64,000 nucleotides of DNA, taken from the NCBI RefSeq assembly GCF_000614145.1, contig NZ_BAKK01000005.1:104162-168161 (forward strand), read 5' to 3'. Position numbers and translations under genes: made by a program. The first letter of the stretch is position 1, and each line of letters opens with the position of its first letter. Shown here one piece after another: positions 1-9,120 of this stretch. The notes under the pieces are model-generated. The model did no database searches and was not told where the DNA came from. It saw nothing but the letters and a program-made list of their open reading frames with translations. Source of the stretch: Bacteroides faecichinchillae JCM 17102 (GTDB taxonomy: Bacteria; Bacteroidota; Bacteroidia; Bacteroidales; Bacteroidaceae).

Positions 1-409
1 ATCCACTATCTCTATAAGGATCTGTAATATTCACAGAGAAATTAAATAAGAAATGGTTCTCAGTATCTAGATCTTCAATATCCAGTCGTACATATCCACC
101 ACCAACTTCTTCAGTCAACCAATTCAACTGTTCTTCCTGACCTATCACTTCATCTTTATAAATCCATGTATAAGCAAGATTCATCTTGCTTTTTTCCTTA
201 GTAAACGAAAGAATCGGACGAATTTTCAAAACAGTACCTACAGGCACCTCCCAAGAACCAGATTCTGTTTCTTCTCCATCTACATCTCTAACAAAAGTCA
301 CTCCAGAAACTTGAAGCAAATCATTATAATCATAATTTCCTTTGTCTTCATAGCAACTCGCCAAGCAACAGCCTAAAAAAGGCAACAATAATAATATTTT
401 GTATTTCAT
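1..409 (-). CDS. PKD-like family lipoprotein, C-terminus beyond left edge
   Basis: An open frame starts with ATG at 409 and runs off the left edge. The first 19 residues are a lipoprotein signal (basic start, Leu-rich core, lipobox LASC with Cys19), followed by YEDKGNYDYND. The visible mature part (about 115 residues) is beta-rich and ends near the motif FNFSVNITDPY, as in Bacteroides PKD-like lipoproteins found after DUF4843 genes. It lies 23 bases downstream of the DUF4843 gene and is probably the fourth gene of the susC operon. It is expected at the outer membrane surface as an accessory binding protein. The family call is by recognition; the ligand is unknown. Confidence 0.75.
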   Translation of the reverse strand, partial: MKYKILLLLPFLGCCLASCYEDKGNYDYNDLLQVSGVTFVRDVDGEETESGSWEVPVGTVLKIRPILSFTKEKSKMNLAYTWIYKDEVIGQEEQLNWLTEEVGGGYVRLDIEDLDTENHFLFNFSVNITDPYRDSG

Positions 410-432
410 AAATTCATTTTTTACAAATTCAT

Positions 433-1149
433 CTATTTATCCAAAATTGGAACTTCCAATAACTCATTAGTATCAGGATCTCTCCAATCATATATTCTAA
501 TATCATCCTTAAATTTGAGTGCTAATACCGACTTTTCATCAGCAGTCATTTCAGATAGATCAAGCACCTCACCATCACAAGATTCAATAAAACGTTGATA
601 TTTGAATTCACTCCATTCTCCTAAATAATTTTGAATAATATCATCATCCCACCAATCAGGCTTACTCATCTTATTACTAAAAGTAACAGTTGCAGTAATT
701 GCCTTCTCATTCATTTTCTCTCCTAAATATTCTGCCAATCCGAAAGTTTCATTTGGTACCAAACGCACCGTCAGATTCACTACTTCCGTATCTAAATGTG
801 CTGTTTTATTCACAGTAACTTTCAATTGATCTGAAAACTTTCCTGCATGAAAGATTTGTTGCTTGTCTACAGTGTAATCAGCTACATCAGCAGTAGTCTC
901 GTCTTCTACCACTTCCACTCCATAAGTTTTATCTTCTTCTAAAACCAATCCAGCCAATTTTACATCAAAAAACAAATCATAAGATTGTACATCATCCGAA
1001 TGATGTTTAAATGTAAATGTTAACTGATTTACGCCATCCTCATTAGGTATATAGAGATAGCGTGCATTTGCATCATACATTTGTACCCCTTCTTTTGTGC
1101 ATGCACTCAAAGAAAAAAGGATTATACTTAAATATAAATATTTATTCAT
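433..1149 (-). CDS. DUF4843 domain-containing lipoprotein
   Basis: A 238-residue protein with a lipoprotein signal peptide (lipobox LSAC, Cys17), so it should be a lipid-anchored, probably surface-exposed protein. The body is Asp/Glu-rich and beta-rich with no catalytic motif. It matches the DUF4843 type that sits third in many Bacteroides SusC/SusD operons, next to a PKD-like lipoprotein. It starts 21 bases downstream of the susD stop, so co-transcription is likely. The role is probably substrate capture or stabilisation of the SusCD pair. DUF4843/PKD operons often lack glycoside hydrolases, so the imported substrate need not be a glycan. Function is inferred from context only. Confidence 0.8.
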   Translation of the reverse strand: MNKYLYLSIILFSLSACTKEGVQMYDANARYLYIPNEDGVNQLTFTFKHHSDDVQSYDLFFDVKLAGLVLEEDKTYGVEVVEDETTADVADYTVDKQQIFHAGKFSDQLKVTVNKTAHLDTEVVNLTVRLVPNETFGLAEYLGEKMNEKAITATVTFSNKMSKPDWWDDDIIQNYLGEWSEFKYQRFIESCDGEVLDLSEMTADEKSVLALKFKDDIRIYDWRDPDTNELLEVPILDK

Positions 1150-1170
1150 TCTATTAATAATAAACTATTT

Positions 1171-2610
1171 CTATAAATCTTCACTATCTGGACGCGGGAA
1201 AACAAAGCTATCGTCCGATTGCATTTTCTTAGGCAAATGATTAAATTTCTTATAATAAAAGAATAATTGTCCTTCAGTTAAATATTCCCGATGTACTTCT
1301 TTTATTATTTCACTTTCTATATCATCAGTTAGCATTCCAGGAGGACAACTATAGCCTGAGCGGAATTCATCCAATTCAGATTTTGCATTTTCAATATCTT
1401 TCAAACTATTATAATATTCAGCCCGAATATAGTACATTTCTCCTAAACGTATCATTGGAATCATATCTTTTACAAATGTAGCATAAGTTCCTCCAACTTC
1501 TACATTTCTAAGACAGAATAATTTACGAGACTCTAGTTTGACTAACTTAGCATTCCCTCTCATATCAATAGGTGAATCAAACAAATCGGTCGTATTTCTT
1601 TCGGCTAGAACTAATTGATCACTAGTGGAAACATAATATGATTTGTAATTTGTCCACAAATCCCGATTAGACAAAGAAAAAATTAGTTCATCATATAATT
1701 TTATATTTCCATCACTTAATCCACTTAAAGAAGTAGGTTCAAAAATAAGAGTTCCATAACTATCACCAGTTGCCTCGATAACTATTGAAGCCTCATCAAA
1801 CGCTTCTTTATGCATACCTGCATAGTTATAAACCCTAGCTAACAATGCGCAAATTGCAAAATAATTCATCCGATAACCACGATAGGCCAAAAATAGATTA
1901 GTTCGTCCTCCGCCAGCTCTAACGTCATTCTCAAAGCGATATCGTGTAAGCATCCACTTAAGATCAGCTGTATCAAATGGTCCTACTAAATCTTTAGCTC
2001 TTTTTAAATCGGCAATTGCTTTTTTCAACACCTCATTATTAGTTGTATAAGGCTGAAATGTGCAAGGGTAAGTATCAACATAAGGAATATACGATTTACC
2101 ATCATCCTTCTTCATCGAAGGAGCGAAAAGACGAAGAATATCAAAATGCAAATAAGCACGTAAAGCCAAAGCCTCTCCTTCAATCAAATTCTTTTCTGTC
2201 TCCCCTTCTTCAAAAAGACTAGCAGACTCCGTTTCAATACGTTGAATTATATTGTTACAGTTCGCTATACTATTATACGCCTTTTCCCAGATCGCTTCCA
2301 CTAATGGTTTCACACGATTGTCCGTGTATTTATAATTAGCCGAAGCATAATAAGCAGTACCTAAAAAGCTAGAACTGTAAGTTTGTCCTAGAACATCCAA
2401 AAGCCCCCAAGTTAACTGCTGTCCATATAAGTCCGTTTCCGACATCTGCTGATATATACCATTCAATGCAATACGATAACCATCTCCTGTCTTGAACAAA
2501 TCAGTTTCCGTCGTTGTATCTGTTGGCTCCAAGTCCAGCCAATTGCAAGAACTTAATCCTAGCAATATGCTCAAAGCTATAAAAAGTTTATATAAATTCA
2601 TTCTCTTCAT
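1171..2610 (-). CDS. RagB/SusD family nutrient-binding outer membrane lipoprotein
   Basis: A 479-residue SusD-type lipoprotein. The signal peptide ends in LSSC (Cys22) followed by NWLDLEPTD, the typical SusD N-terminus. TPR-like helices carry hallmark segments such as YNSIANCNNII, EGEALALRAYLHFDILRLF (about residues 140-162) and the C-terminal IRLGEMYYIRAEYYN with a nearby REYLTEGQ-type motif. SusD proteins cap the SusC barrel and deliver ligand to it. The gene ends 21 bases before the DUF4843 gene and begins 6 bases after the susC stop, so it is translated from the susC message. The start could also be Met4. The ligand cannot be read from the sequence. Confidence 0.95.
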   Translation of the reverse strand: MKRMNLYKLFIALSILLGLSSCNWLDLEPTDTTTETDLFKTGDGYRIALNGIYQQMSETDLYGQQLTWGLLDVLGQTYSSSFLGTAYYASANYKYTDNRVKPLVEAIWEKAYNSIANCNNIIQRIETESASLFEEGETEKNLIEGEALALRAYLHFDILRLFAPSMKKDDGKSYIPYVDTYPCTFQPYTTNNEVLKKAIADLKRAKDLVGPFDTADLKWMLTRYRFENDVRAGGGRTNLFLAYRGYRMNYFAICALLARVYNYAGMHKEAFDEASIVIEATGDSYGTLIFEPTSLSGLSDGNIKLYDELIFSLSNRDLWTNYKSYYVSTSDQLVLAERNTTDLFDSPIDMRGNAKLVKLESRKLFCLRNVEVGGTYATFVKDMIPMIRLGEMYYIRAEYYNSLKDIENAKSELDEFRSGYSCPPGMLTDDIESEIIKEVHREYLTEGQLFFYYKKFNHLPKKMQSDDSFVFPRPDSEDL

Positions 2611-2616
2611 AATTTT

Positions 2617-5600
2617 TTAGAAACTTGCTTTTAATGAGAAATTAATTGTTCGGGAATACGGATAACTCAATCCTCTCTCTAATTCAACTGACGACCAACG
2701 TGCCAATTCATTTGCACCAATACTAAAGCGAAGCATACTTAATCCCAGTGGTTTAACTAATTTTGAATCAAAATCATATTCCAATGTAACAGAATTGATA
2801 TTCATCCAATTATAGTCTTGGACAAAACGAGATGTAGCTTTAGTAGTCGTAACACCGCCTGTACCATGCACTATCTGAATTTTTTCATATGCAGATAAAT
2901 CACCTGGTTCTTTCCAACGATCAGTCAGCACACGTCTATCTACATTATAGTTCAAGATATCCACACCTTCCACTTTGTCTGCCAAAGTTCTATTATAACG
3001 TTGCCCACCAAATTCATACATAAATGTAGTGTAAAGCGTAAAATGTTTCCATGTCAGGTTAAATCCAAACGTACCTTGCGCTTTCGGTTCTTCATTACCG
3101 ACCACTACCTGATTCGCAGAATTCCAATATTTAGTAATTGTCCCATCAGGATTGCGGAAAAGTTCTTCACCTGTTGCAGGATCAATACCTATAGATTGCA
3201 TAGCCCAAATAGCTGATTGTGAAACACCCTCCGCATACTTTTTATAACTTTTAGAACCAGCTTGAGAAACACTCTGCTTGTTGTCATTCAAAAAATCATC
3301 AACTTTATCATTATATGCCTTCAAACTTTCAGCTATTTTCACTATACGATTTTTATTATGTGCTAAATTACCGAACAAAGAGAGATTCCAATCACGTGTA
3401 CGAAGTATATTAGCGCGTACATCCAACTCAAAACCTTTATTCTCAATTTCACCAATATTATCAATGTATGTAGTAAACCCAGAATGGCTTGGAATAGTGA
3501 CTGAATTTATACAATCTACAGTTCTTTTAATATAGTAACTACCTTTTAAATAAATCAACTGCTGAAATAGACCTATTTCAAGTCCCATATCCAATGTATT
3601 AGTTGTTTCCCAAGTCAAAGCTTTATTACCTAAAGCATACAACACAGCACCATACCCTGATTTATACCATTGATCAGTAAGAATGCGGTAAGTAGTTTTA
3701 GCATCATATGAAGCAAAATTCACCTTACCTACTTGTCCATAACTTGCACGAACCTTTAATAAATCGAAAACACTCAAATCTCTAAAAAATTCGTAGTTAT
3801 GAATATTCAAACCAGCACCAAAACTCCAAAATGGAGCAAACTTGTTATCTGAACCGAATTTAGACGAACCATCAAGACGGGCACTAGCATCAAACAAATA
3901 AATATTATCATAACTATAATTCACCATTCCCAAGAAACCCATCAAACGAGAATGTTGTTCAGATTGAGATGGTTTACCCACAACCGTTTGAGCATAGTTA
4001 GGTGAGCTCAAACTACCTGATGGAAATCCCTCATATCTAGCACTAAGGCTCTTCGATTTATTTTCCATAATATTCATACCTAAAGATGTATTAATATTAT
4101 GTCTACCAATAAAACGATTGTAAGCTAACGAAGCCTGCCAGTCAATCGTAAAACTATTTCCAGAGCCAGCAGTCAATTCACCAGAAGAAAGATTCGAGCT
4201 ACTCAATAATTTTGAGTTTTTACGAGAATGAGGATCAAGAAATCTATCACTACTTTCAAATTGACGAGTAAGTCCTAATGTGCTTTTAAACAATAAATAT
4301 TTAGAAATATTCCACTGAGCACTAAAATTATTAATCACTTGTTCATACGAACTCCTAGTATAGCTTCCTAAGGTAGCCTCATATAATGGATTATAACGAT
4401 TACTTTTTTCACCCCAATATGCTAGTTCTTCCAAATATTCTCCATTTTCATTCCGATACACATCATACGGCAATTGACTAGTGTAATCAGAGAAAGATCC
4501 GTATGGAGAATCAACTGAAGAGTTTGAATTATACGTAAAATGATTACGGAATATAAAATTCCCTACCGCATACTGAATATAAGCTCCTCCTCCCCAAACA
4601 TCACGTTTAGAGCCCTTCATTACACCATTGTTCCTGTTCATGTTCAACTCTACCCCGAAACGTAGATTGTCTGACCCCCCATCAACATAAAGACTATGTG
4701 TCATATTAAATGAAGTACGCAACGGTTTACTTAACCAGTAAGAATCTACTCCATTGTTTACATTATAAAGTTTTTTATAATAATATTCCCAATTGCTATT
4801 TGCGGACTCATATTCACCATTTGGATCTTCAAATGCCCCAGCTAGTCTTTCGGCCTCCAGCTTTTCTGATGCATTCAACAGATGGTAATCACTTAAATCA
4901 GGCATCTCGATCTCTCCAGTCAAACTGTAAGCTACATTCAGTTTACCTGGTTTTGGGGTAACGGTAGTTATGACAACCACACCATTTGCTGCACGCGAAC
5001 CATATATAGCAGTTGCAGCAGCATCTTTCAGTATGGTAACACTTTCAATACGCGAAGGGTCCATATCATATAGCTTAGTCACACTAATCTCAAAACCATC
5101 CATAATAAATGTTGGAAGATTAGGATTATTCTGCAAATTAGACTTTGAAGTCACACTTTCTGCATCCAATTCCTTCACACCAATTCCTGATTTACCACGA
5201 ATATACACTTCAGGTACTGCATTCGGGTCAGATCCCCATGTCGTATTTTCTGCAATACGGAAAGACGGATCGAAGGCTTGAAGAGCAGAAATTACATTAG
5301 TCTTGGAAACTTTCTGCAATTCGTCTCTTTTAATTGTCACCGTATTTCCAGTAAAACTCTCTTTCTTTAAATTAGCATATCCCGTCACAACTACTTCATT
5401 GATCTCATTCGTATCTTCCTTCATACGGACCTGAAGATCTTTCTTTTGATTTGCTTTTACTGTAATTTCTTGAGGTGCCATACCGATATAAGAAAATTTC
5501 AATATAACATCCTCACGTGGAGCACTAATTTTAAAATTACCATCAATATCACAGACAGTCCCACCCTGGAAACCTTTGACAACAACATTCACTCCTGGCA

Positions 5601-5763
5601 AAGAGTGTCCGTCTAAATCAGTAACCTTACCCTTAATGATACGGTTACTTTCATGTTCTACCTTAACAGTCACCGTAGTTGTTTGTGCACTTACAGGACA
5701 AGTGCACACCAATAGGGAGGCTGCTAAGCAACAACCAACAACAAAATTTCGCTTTTCTCTCAT
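2617..5763 (-). CDS. SusC/RagA family TonB-linked outer membrane receptor
   Basis: A 1048-residue TonB-dependent transporter. Order: signal peptide (to about residue 26), carboxypeptidase-regulatory-like domain (about 43-115, IKGKVTDLDG to LQVRMKED), TonB-box/plug start NEINEVVVTGYANLKKESF, plug with the SusC segment ILKDAAATAIYGSRAANGVV (about 245-265), then the beta-barrel ending in an aromatic C-terminus (NFSLKASF). It imports a ligand supplied by the SusD partner using TonB energy. It leads the operon susC-susD-DUF4843-PKD lipoprotein. Only 50 bases separate its start from the stop of the upstream ABC permease gene, so readthrough from there is possible. No anti-sigma or hybrid two-component regulator is visible in the window. 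Confidence 0.95.
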   Translation of the reverse strand: MREKRNFVVGCCLAASLLVCTCPVSAQTTTVTVKVEHESNRIIKGKVTDLDGHSLPGVNVVVKGFQGGTVCDIDGNFKISAPREDVILKFSYIGMAPQEITVKANQKKDLQVRMKEDTNEINEVVVTGYANLKKESFTGNTVTIKRDELQKVSKTNVISALQAFDPSFRIAENTTWGSDPNAVPEVYIRGKSGIGVKELDAESVTSKSNLQNNPNLPTFIMDGFEISVTKLYDMDPSRIESVTILKDAAATAIYGSRAANGVVVITTVTPKPGKLNVAYSLTGEIEMPDLSDYHLLNASEKLEAERLAGAFEDPNGEYESANSNWEYYYKKLYNVNNGVDSYWLSKPLRTSFNMTHSLYVDGGSDNLRFGVELNMNRNNGVMKGSKRDVWGGGAYIQYAVGNFIFRNHFTYNSNSSVDSPYGSFSDYTSQLPYDVYRNENGEYLEELAYWGEKSNRYNPLYEATLGSYTRSSYEQVINNFSAQWNISKYLLFKSTLGLTRQFESSDRFLDPHSRKNSKLLSSSNLSSGELTAGSGNSFTIDWQASLAYNRFIGRHNINTSLGMNIMENKSKSLSARYEGFPSGSLSSPNYAQTVVGKPSQSEQHSRLMGFLGMVNYSYDNIYLFDASARLDGSSKFGSDNKFAPFWSFGAGLNIHNYEFFRDLSVFDLLKVRASYGQVGKVNFASYDAKTTYRILTDQWYKSGYGAVLYALGNKALTWETTNTLDMGLEIGLFQQLIYLKGSYYIKRTVDCINSVTIPSHSGFTTYIDNIGEIENKGFELDVRANILRTRDWNLSLFGNLAHNKNRIVKIAESLKAYNDKVDDFLNDNKQSVSQAGSKSYKKYAEGVSQSAIWAMQSIGIDPATGEELFRNPDGTITKYWNSANQVVVGNEEPKAQGTFGFNLTWKHFTLYTTFMYEFGGQRYNRTLADKVEGVDILNYNVDRRVLTDRWKEPGDLSAYEKIQIVHGTGGVTTTKATSRFVQDYNWMNINSVTLEYDFDSKLVKPLGLSMLRFSIGANELARWSSVELERGLSYPYSRTINFSLKASF

Positions 5764-5813
5764 AAATACAGTGTTTAGTTATATACTGTTATCCAACAAA
5801 TCTTATATTCTAA

Positions 5814-8156
5814 TTATTTTTTACGACGACGCCACCAAGTAATAATATAGCCTGCTAACAAGCCTACAGGAATTAGTCCCATGAAAATGATCTGAACCCA
5901 AATCAAAGCCCCTTGTCCAATAGACATTTTATCATCAGCAGGATGTGGACGACTATCATCCACTGGAAATTCACCATGAGAAAGTTCACGGAATACCTCA
6001 CTAATTAAAGTAAAATTTGATGTACTTATATCATCTCTACTGGTAGTTAGTTCACTATTAGCCATGCAATCCGCATCTCCACAAACATAAATACGTTGTT
6101 CTTTATCACCAACTTGACGAGTCAAGCGAGTAATCAAAGGAATAGAATCATTTTTTTCACCAGTCTCCATATTAATTGTTGGATAATCATCCACAAAATC
6201 TGTAGTCTGTAGTTCATTCCATGCTTTTGAAGAAGTAGCAAACAGAACAGTTGATTTAAATCCGCAACTATCATTAACCTGAAACTCTACAGCACCTGGC
6301 ATTGAAAGTTTTGATCCATATCTCGACATACGACGAAAATCACTATTCTCTTTTATTGCTGTTTCTGTAGGATCCAAGAACAACTGATTAGGAGCATATC
6401 CTTTCGTTTCTTCTACTACCGTTCCAGGCAAAAAGGTAATACCTAAACTCTCAACTAACGGATTCATCAATGGTTGACGGCGAGGCTCACAAGCAATTAT
6501 CATATCACCTCCACGAGCTAAAAAGCGCTGCACTTTAGCTATTTCTTCTGGAGTATACGCTTCACGTACGTCTGCTATTACTAAAACATCAATATCTTTA
6601 GAAATTTCAGTAGCTGCAGTATCCGCCCTCAAATCCAAGGTACTTACCCTAAATCCCTGATTAATCAAAGAATGACGAAAAGTTCTGTTCTTAGCAAAAG
6701 CGCTATAATCACGTTCACCTCCTTTGTAAATATCACGTTCACCATGTCCCGTTACAAATGCAACCATAGGAGGAGTTACAACCATTGTCTTTAAAGCAGA
6801 AGTTATTTGAGCTTCAAAAGGATCTCGCTGATTATCATCATAAATACGCAAGAAGGCTTTTTGCCCGTTTTCACGTTCAAACAAATATACAAAACTATTG
6901 TATTCCTCTTCCAAGTTTATTCCTTTAGAAAGTGTCTGTTTTTTTATCTCTTCTGGAGAAAGAAACATATCAAAGTCATAATCATACGTATCACATAGAC
7001 GTTGTGCAATTTCCTTATCCGTCATTCCTGGATATTGAGCATAAAGTCGAGAATTATTATATGCATGATCATAATAGTAGACATATTTCATCTTCATTTC
7101 AGGCTTGAAACGAATATAGTCTTCAAACTTACGCATTTCCCAATTTCTACTACTAGGCATTCCCTTACCAAAATTATCATCCAAAAGATTCACATAAGTA
7201 GTTAAAGTCAATCCACCATCGAGTTTTTTCACTACTTCTTGACTTGGAGGAGTCAATGTATTTGCTTTTGTAGCTGTCGCATCATAATAATACATCAATT
7301 TTGGACGTGAAGTAGTATAACCTAATAATAAAGTTACACAAATCACACCCACATACTGAGATACTTTACTAAGTCTACTTGTGCTCGTACGTTCGAATTT
7401 TAATTTTAAAATAGAAAGAGACAAGAATAATGCAATTACAATAATAAAATAGAATAAATCCTCAGTACAAATCATTCCTTTCAAGAATTTATCCGAGCGT
7501 CCTGCTAAAGCCAACCAATAAGTTAAATCACGAACAAAATCAATATCCTGTCCAACAGAATTCATAAAGTTTAATATAGCAAGAACAGTTAAAGTTCCCA
7601 CAGCAGCTACTACTTGATAAGCTGTCAATGTAGACATAAACAACCCAATAGCTGCATACGCACATACTAACAAGAAAATCCCCAAGACTCCAGTAAAAGC
7701 TAGCTGATAATCGAAATTCTCAATAATACATGCTGAATAAATAAAATAAGCAAATAAAATAATTACCAGAATTAACGCATAAACTAACATAGATACATAT
7801 TTACCTATGATAATTTGTGTATTTGTAATAGGAGAAGAATATAATAGTTTAATTGAACCACTACTATACTCTTTACTCATAAGCCCCATTGTAAGTAACG
7901 GAATATAGAGATATAAATTATTCTGCATATCAGAGTAAACACCACTGTATCCTACAAGCAGTTTTGCAGTCAAATTATAAGGACGATAATTTAACGCCAA
8001 ATAACGCAATTGATCCGCAATCAAATCGGAATATGTGAGTCCGGCCTGAAATGCAAAGATTATAAGAATTAACCATGCAATAGGTGAACAGAAGAGTGTA
8101 TTCAATTCAGCCTTTGCTATTTTCCATATAGTTTTCATACTTATTTCTATTTTCAA
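5814..8156 (-). CDS. ABC-2 permease fused to GldG-like auxiliary domain (copy 2)
   Basis: A 780-residue fusion. The N-terminal third is an ABC-2 type permease with about six membrane helices and the GldF-like segment MGLMSKEYSSGSIKLLYSSPI. The remainder is a large periplasmic GldG/ABC_transp_aux domain, including DVLVIADVREAYTPEEI and FLARGGDMIIACEPRR, and ends in one membrane helix and a basic tail (WWRRRKK). In gliding Flavobacterium, GldF and GldG are separate proteins; the fused form is common in Bacteroides, which do not glide. It is paired with the ATPase gene that ends 10 bases upstream. A better start may be Met7 (MKTIWKIAKAEL), matching the paralogue. Substrate unknown. Confidence 0.85.
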   Translation of the reverse strand: MKIEISMKTIWKIAKAELNTLFCSPIAWLILIIFAFQAGLTYSDLIADQLRYLALNYRPYNLTAKLLVGYSGVYSDMQNNLYLYIPLLTMGLMSKEYSSGSIKLLYSSPITNTQIIIGKYVSMLVYALILVIILFAYFIYSACIIENFDYQLAFTGVLGIFLLVCAYAAIGLFMSTLTAYQVVAAVGTLTVLAILNFMNSVGQDIDFVRDLTYWLALAGRSDKFLKGMICTEDLFYFIIVIALFLSLSILKLKFERTSTSRLSKVSQYVGVICVTLLLGYTTSRPKLMYYYDATATKANTLTPPSQEVVKKLDGGLTLTTYVNLLDDNFGKGMPSSRNWEMRKFEDYIRFKPEMKMKYVYYYDHAYNNSRLYAQYPGMTDKEIAQRLCDTYDYDFDMFLSPEEIKKQTLSKGINLEEEYNSFVYLFERENGQKAFLRIYDDNQRDPFEAQITSALKTMVVTPPMVAFVTGHGERDIYKGGERDYSAFAKNRTFRHSLINQGFRVSTLDLRADTAATEISKDIDVLVIADVREAYTPEEIAKVQRFLARGGDMIIACEPRRQPLMNPLVESLGITFLPGTVVEETKGYAPNQLFLDPTETAIKENSDFRRMSRYGSKLSMPGAVEFQVNDSCGFKSTVLFATSSKAWNELQTTDFVDDYPTINMETGEKNDSIPLITRLTRQVGDKEQRIYVCGDADCMANSELTTSRDDISTSNFTLISEVFRELSHGEFPVDDSRPHPADDKMSIGQGALIWVQIIFMGLIPVGLLAGYIITWWRRRKK

Positions 8157-8165
8157 AGTTTATGA

Positions 8166-9089
8166 TTACTTCTTTCCAGAAAGACGAGCAAAAATCTCAT
8201 CTAAAGAAAGACGTTCTAACTGAATCTCCTCTATTTGCCAACCTTTAGCAACACTAATAGCAATCATTTTCTCAGTAATGTCCTTCGGGTCTGTAAAATG
8301 GAAACGATAATGATGATCACCCAGATCATCTACTTTAGTAATTCCTTCTAATGTTGCCAATACATCATTAGTAGGAGCATTACCCAAAGTAGCAGTAAAA
8401 GAAGTCGGAGCCACATAATTATCAAAATCATCTATAGTTCCAGAAAACACTACCTTACCCTGCTCAATCATACGGATTTCATCACAAGTAGCCTGTACTT
8501 CAGGTAAAATATGTGTAGATAACATTACTGCATGATCGACAGCTAACTCTTTGATCAGATTACGAATCTCAACAATCTGATTCGGATCCAAACCATTAGT
8601 AGGTTCATCTAATACCACAAACTTAGGATGATGTACAATAGCCTGTGCAATACCAATACGTTGTTGATAACCACCTGACAAATTACCAAGCAGCCGAGAA
8701 CGGAAGTGAGTGACCCCACAACGATCCATTGCACGCTCTACAGCTTTCCCAACCTCTCCTGTTTCCATCAAATGAAGATTAGCACAATAAGTTAGATACT
8801 CTTCAACAGTCATATCAGGATATAAAGGAGGACGCTGAGGCAAAAATCCAATGAACTTTTTTGCTTCTACAGGATTTTCACGTAAGTTGATATTATTGAT
8901 CCAAACATTCCCTTCTGTCTGATTCAAAACACCACATATTATGTTCATAGTAGTAGACTTTCCGGCACCGTTAGATCCTAACAACCCAAAAACTCCTTTA
9001 CTTTTTACTTCAAAATTTATATCGCGAATAGCCCAATCTACACTATAACGATGCGACAGGTGCTCTACTCTAACAATTACTTCTTCCAT
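8166..9089 (-). CDS. ABC transporter ATP-binding protein, GldA-like (copy 2)
   Basis: A 307-residue ABC ATPase. Visible motifs: Walker A GSNGAGKST (about residues 38-46), Q-loop GFLPQRPPLYPD, signature LSGGYQQR, Walker B FVVLDEPTNGLDP and H-loop STHILPE, followed by a C-terminal regulatory extension of about 90 residues typical of ABC-2 exporters. It drives the membrane permease encoded immediately downstream (10-base gap). It is a close paralogue of the ATPase at 11437-12375, so the two ATPase-permease pairs arose by tandem duplication. GldA from gliding bacteria is the nearest named relative; the transported substrate here is not known. Confidence 0.92.
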   Translation of the reverse strand: MEEVIVRVEHLSHRYSVDWAIRDINFEVKSKGVFGLLGSNGAGKSTTMNIICGVLNQTEGNVWINNINLRENPVEAKKFIGFLPQRPPLYPDMTVEEYLTYCANLHLMETGEVGKAVERAMDRCGVTHFRSRLLGNLSGGYQQRIGIAQAIVHHPKFVVLDEPTNGLDPNQIVEIRNLIKELAVDHAVMLSTHILPEVQATCDEIRMIEQGKVVFSGTIDDFDNYVAPTSFTATLGNAPTNDVLATLEGITKVDDLGDHHYRFHFTDPKDITEKMIAISVAKGWQIEEIQLERLSLDEIFARLSGKK

Positions 9090-9120
9090 TATATATTTGT
9101 ATTTTTAATAGAATATACAT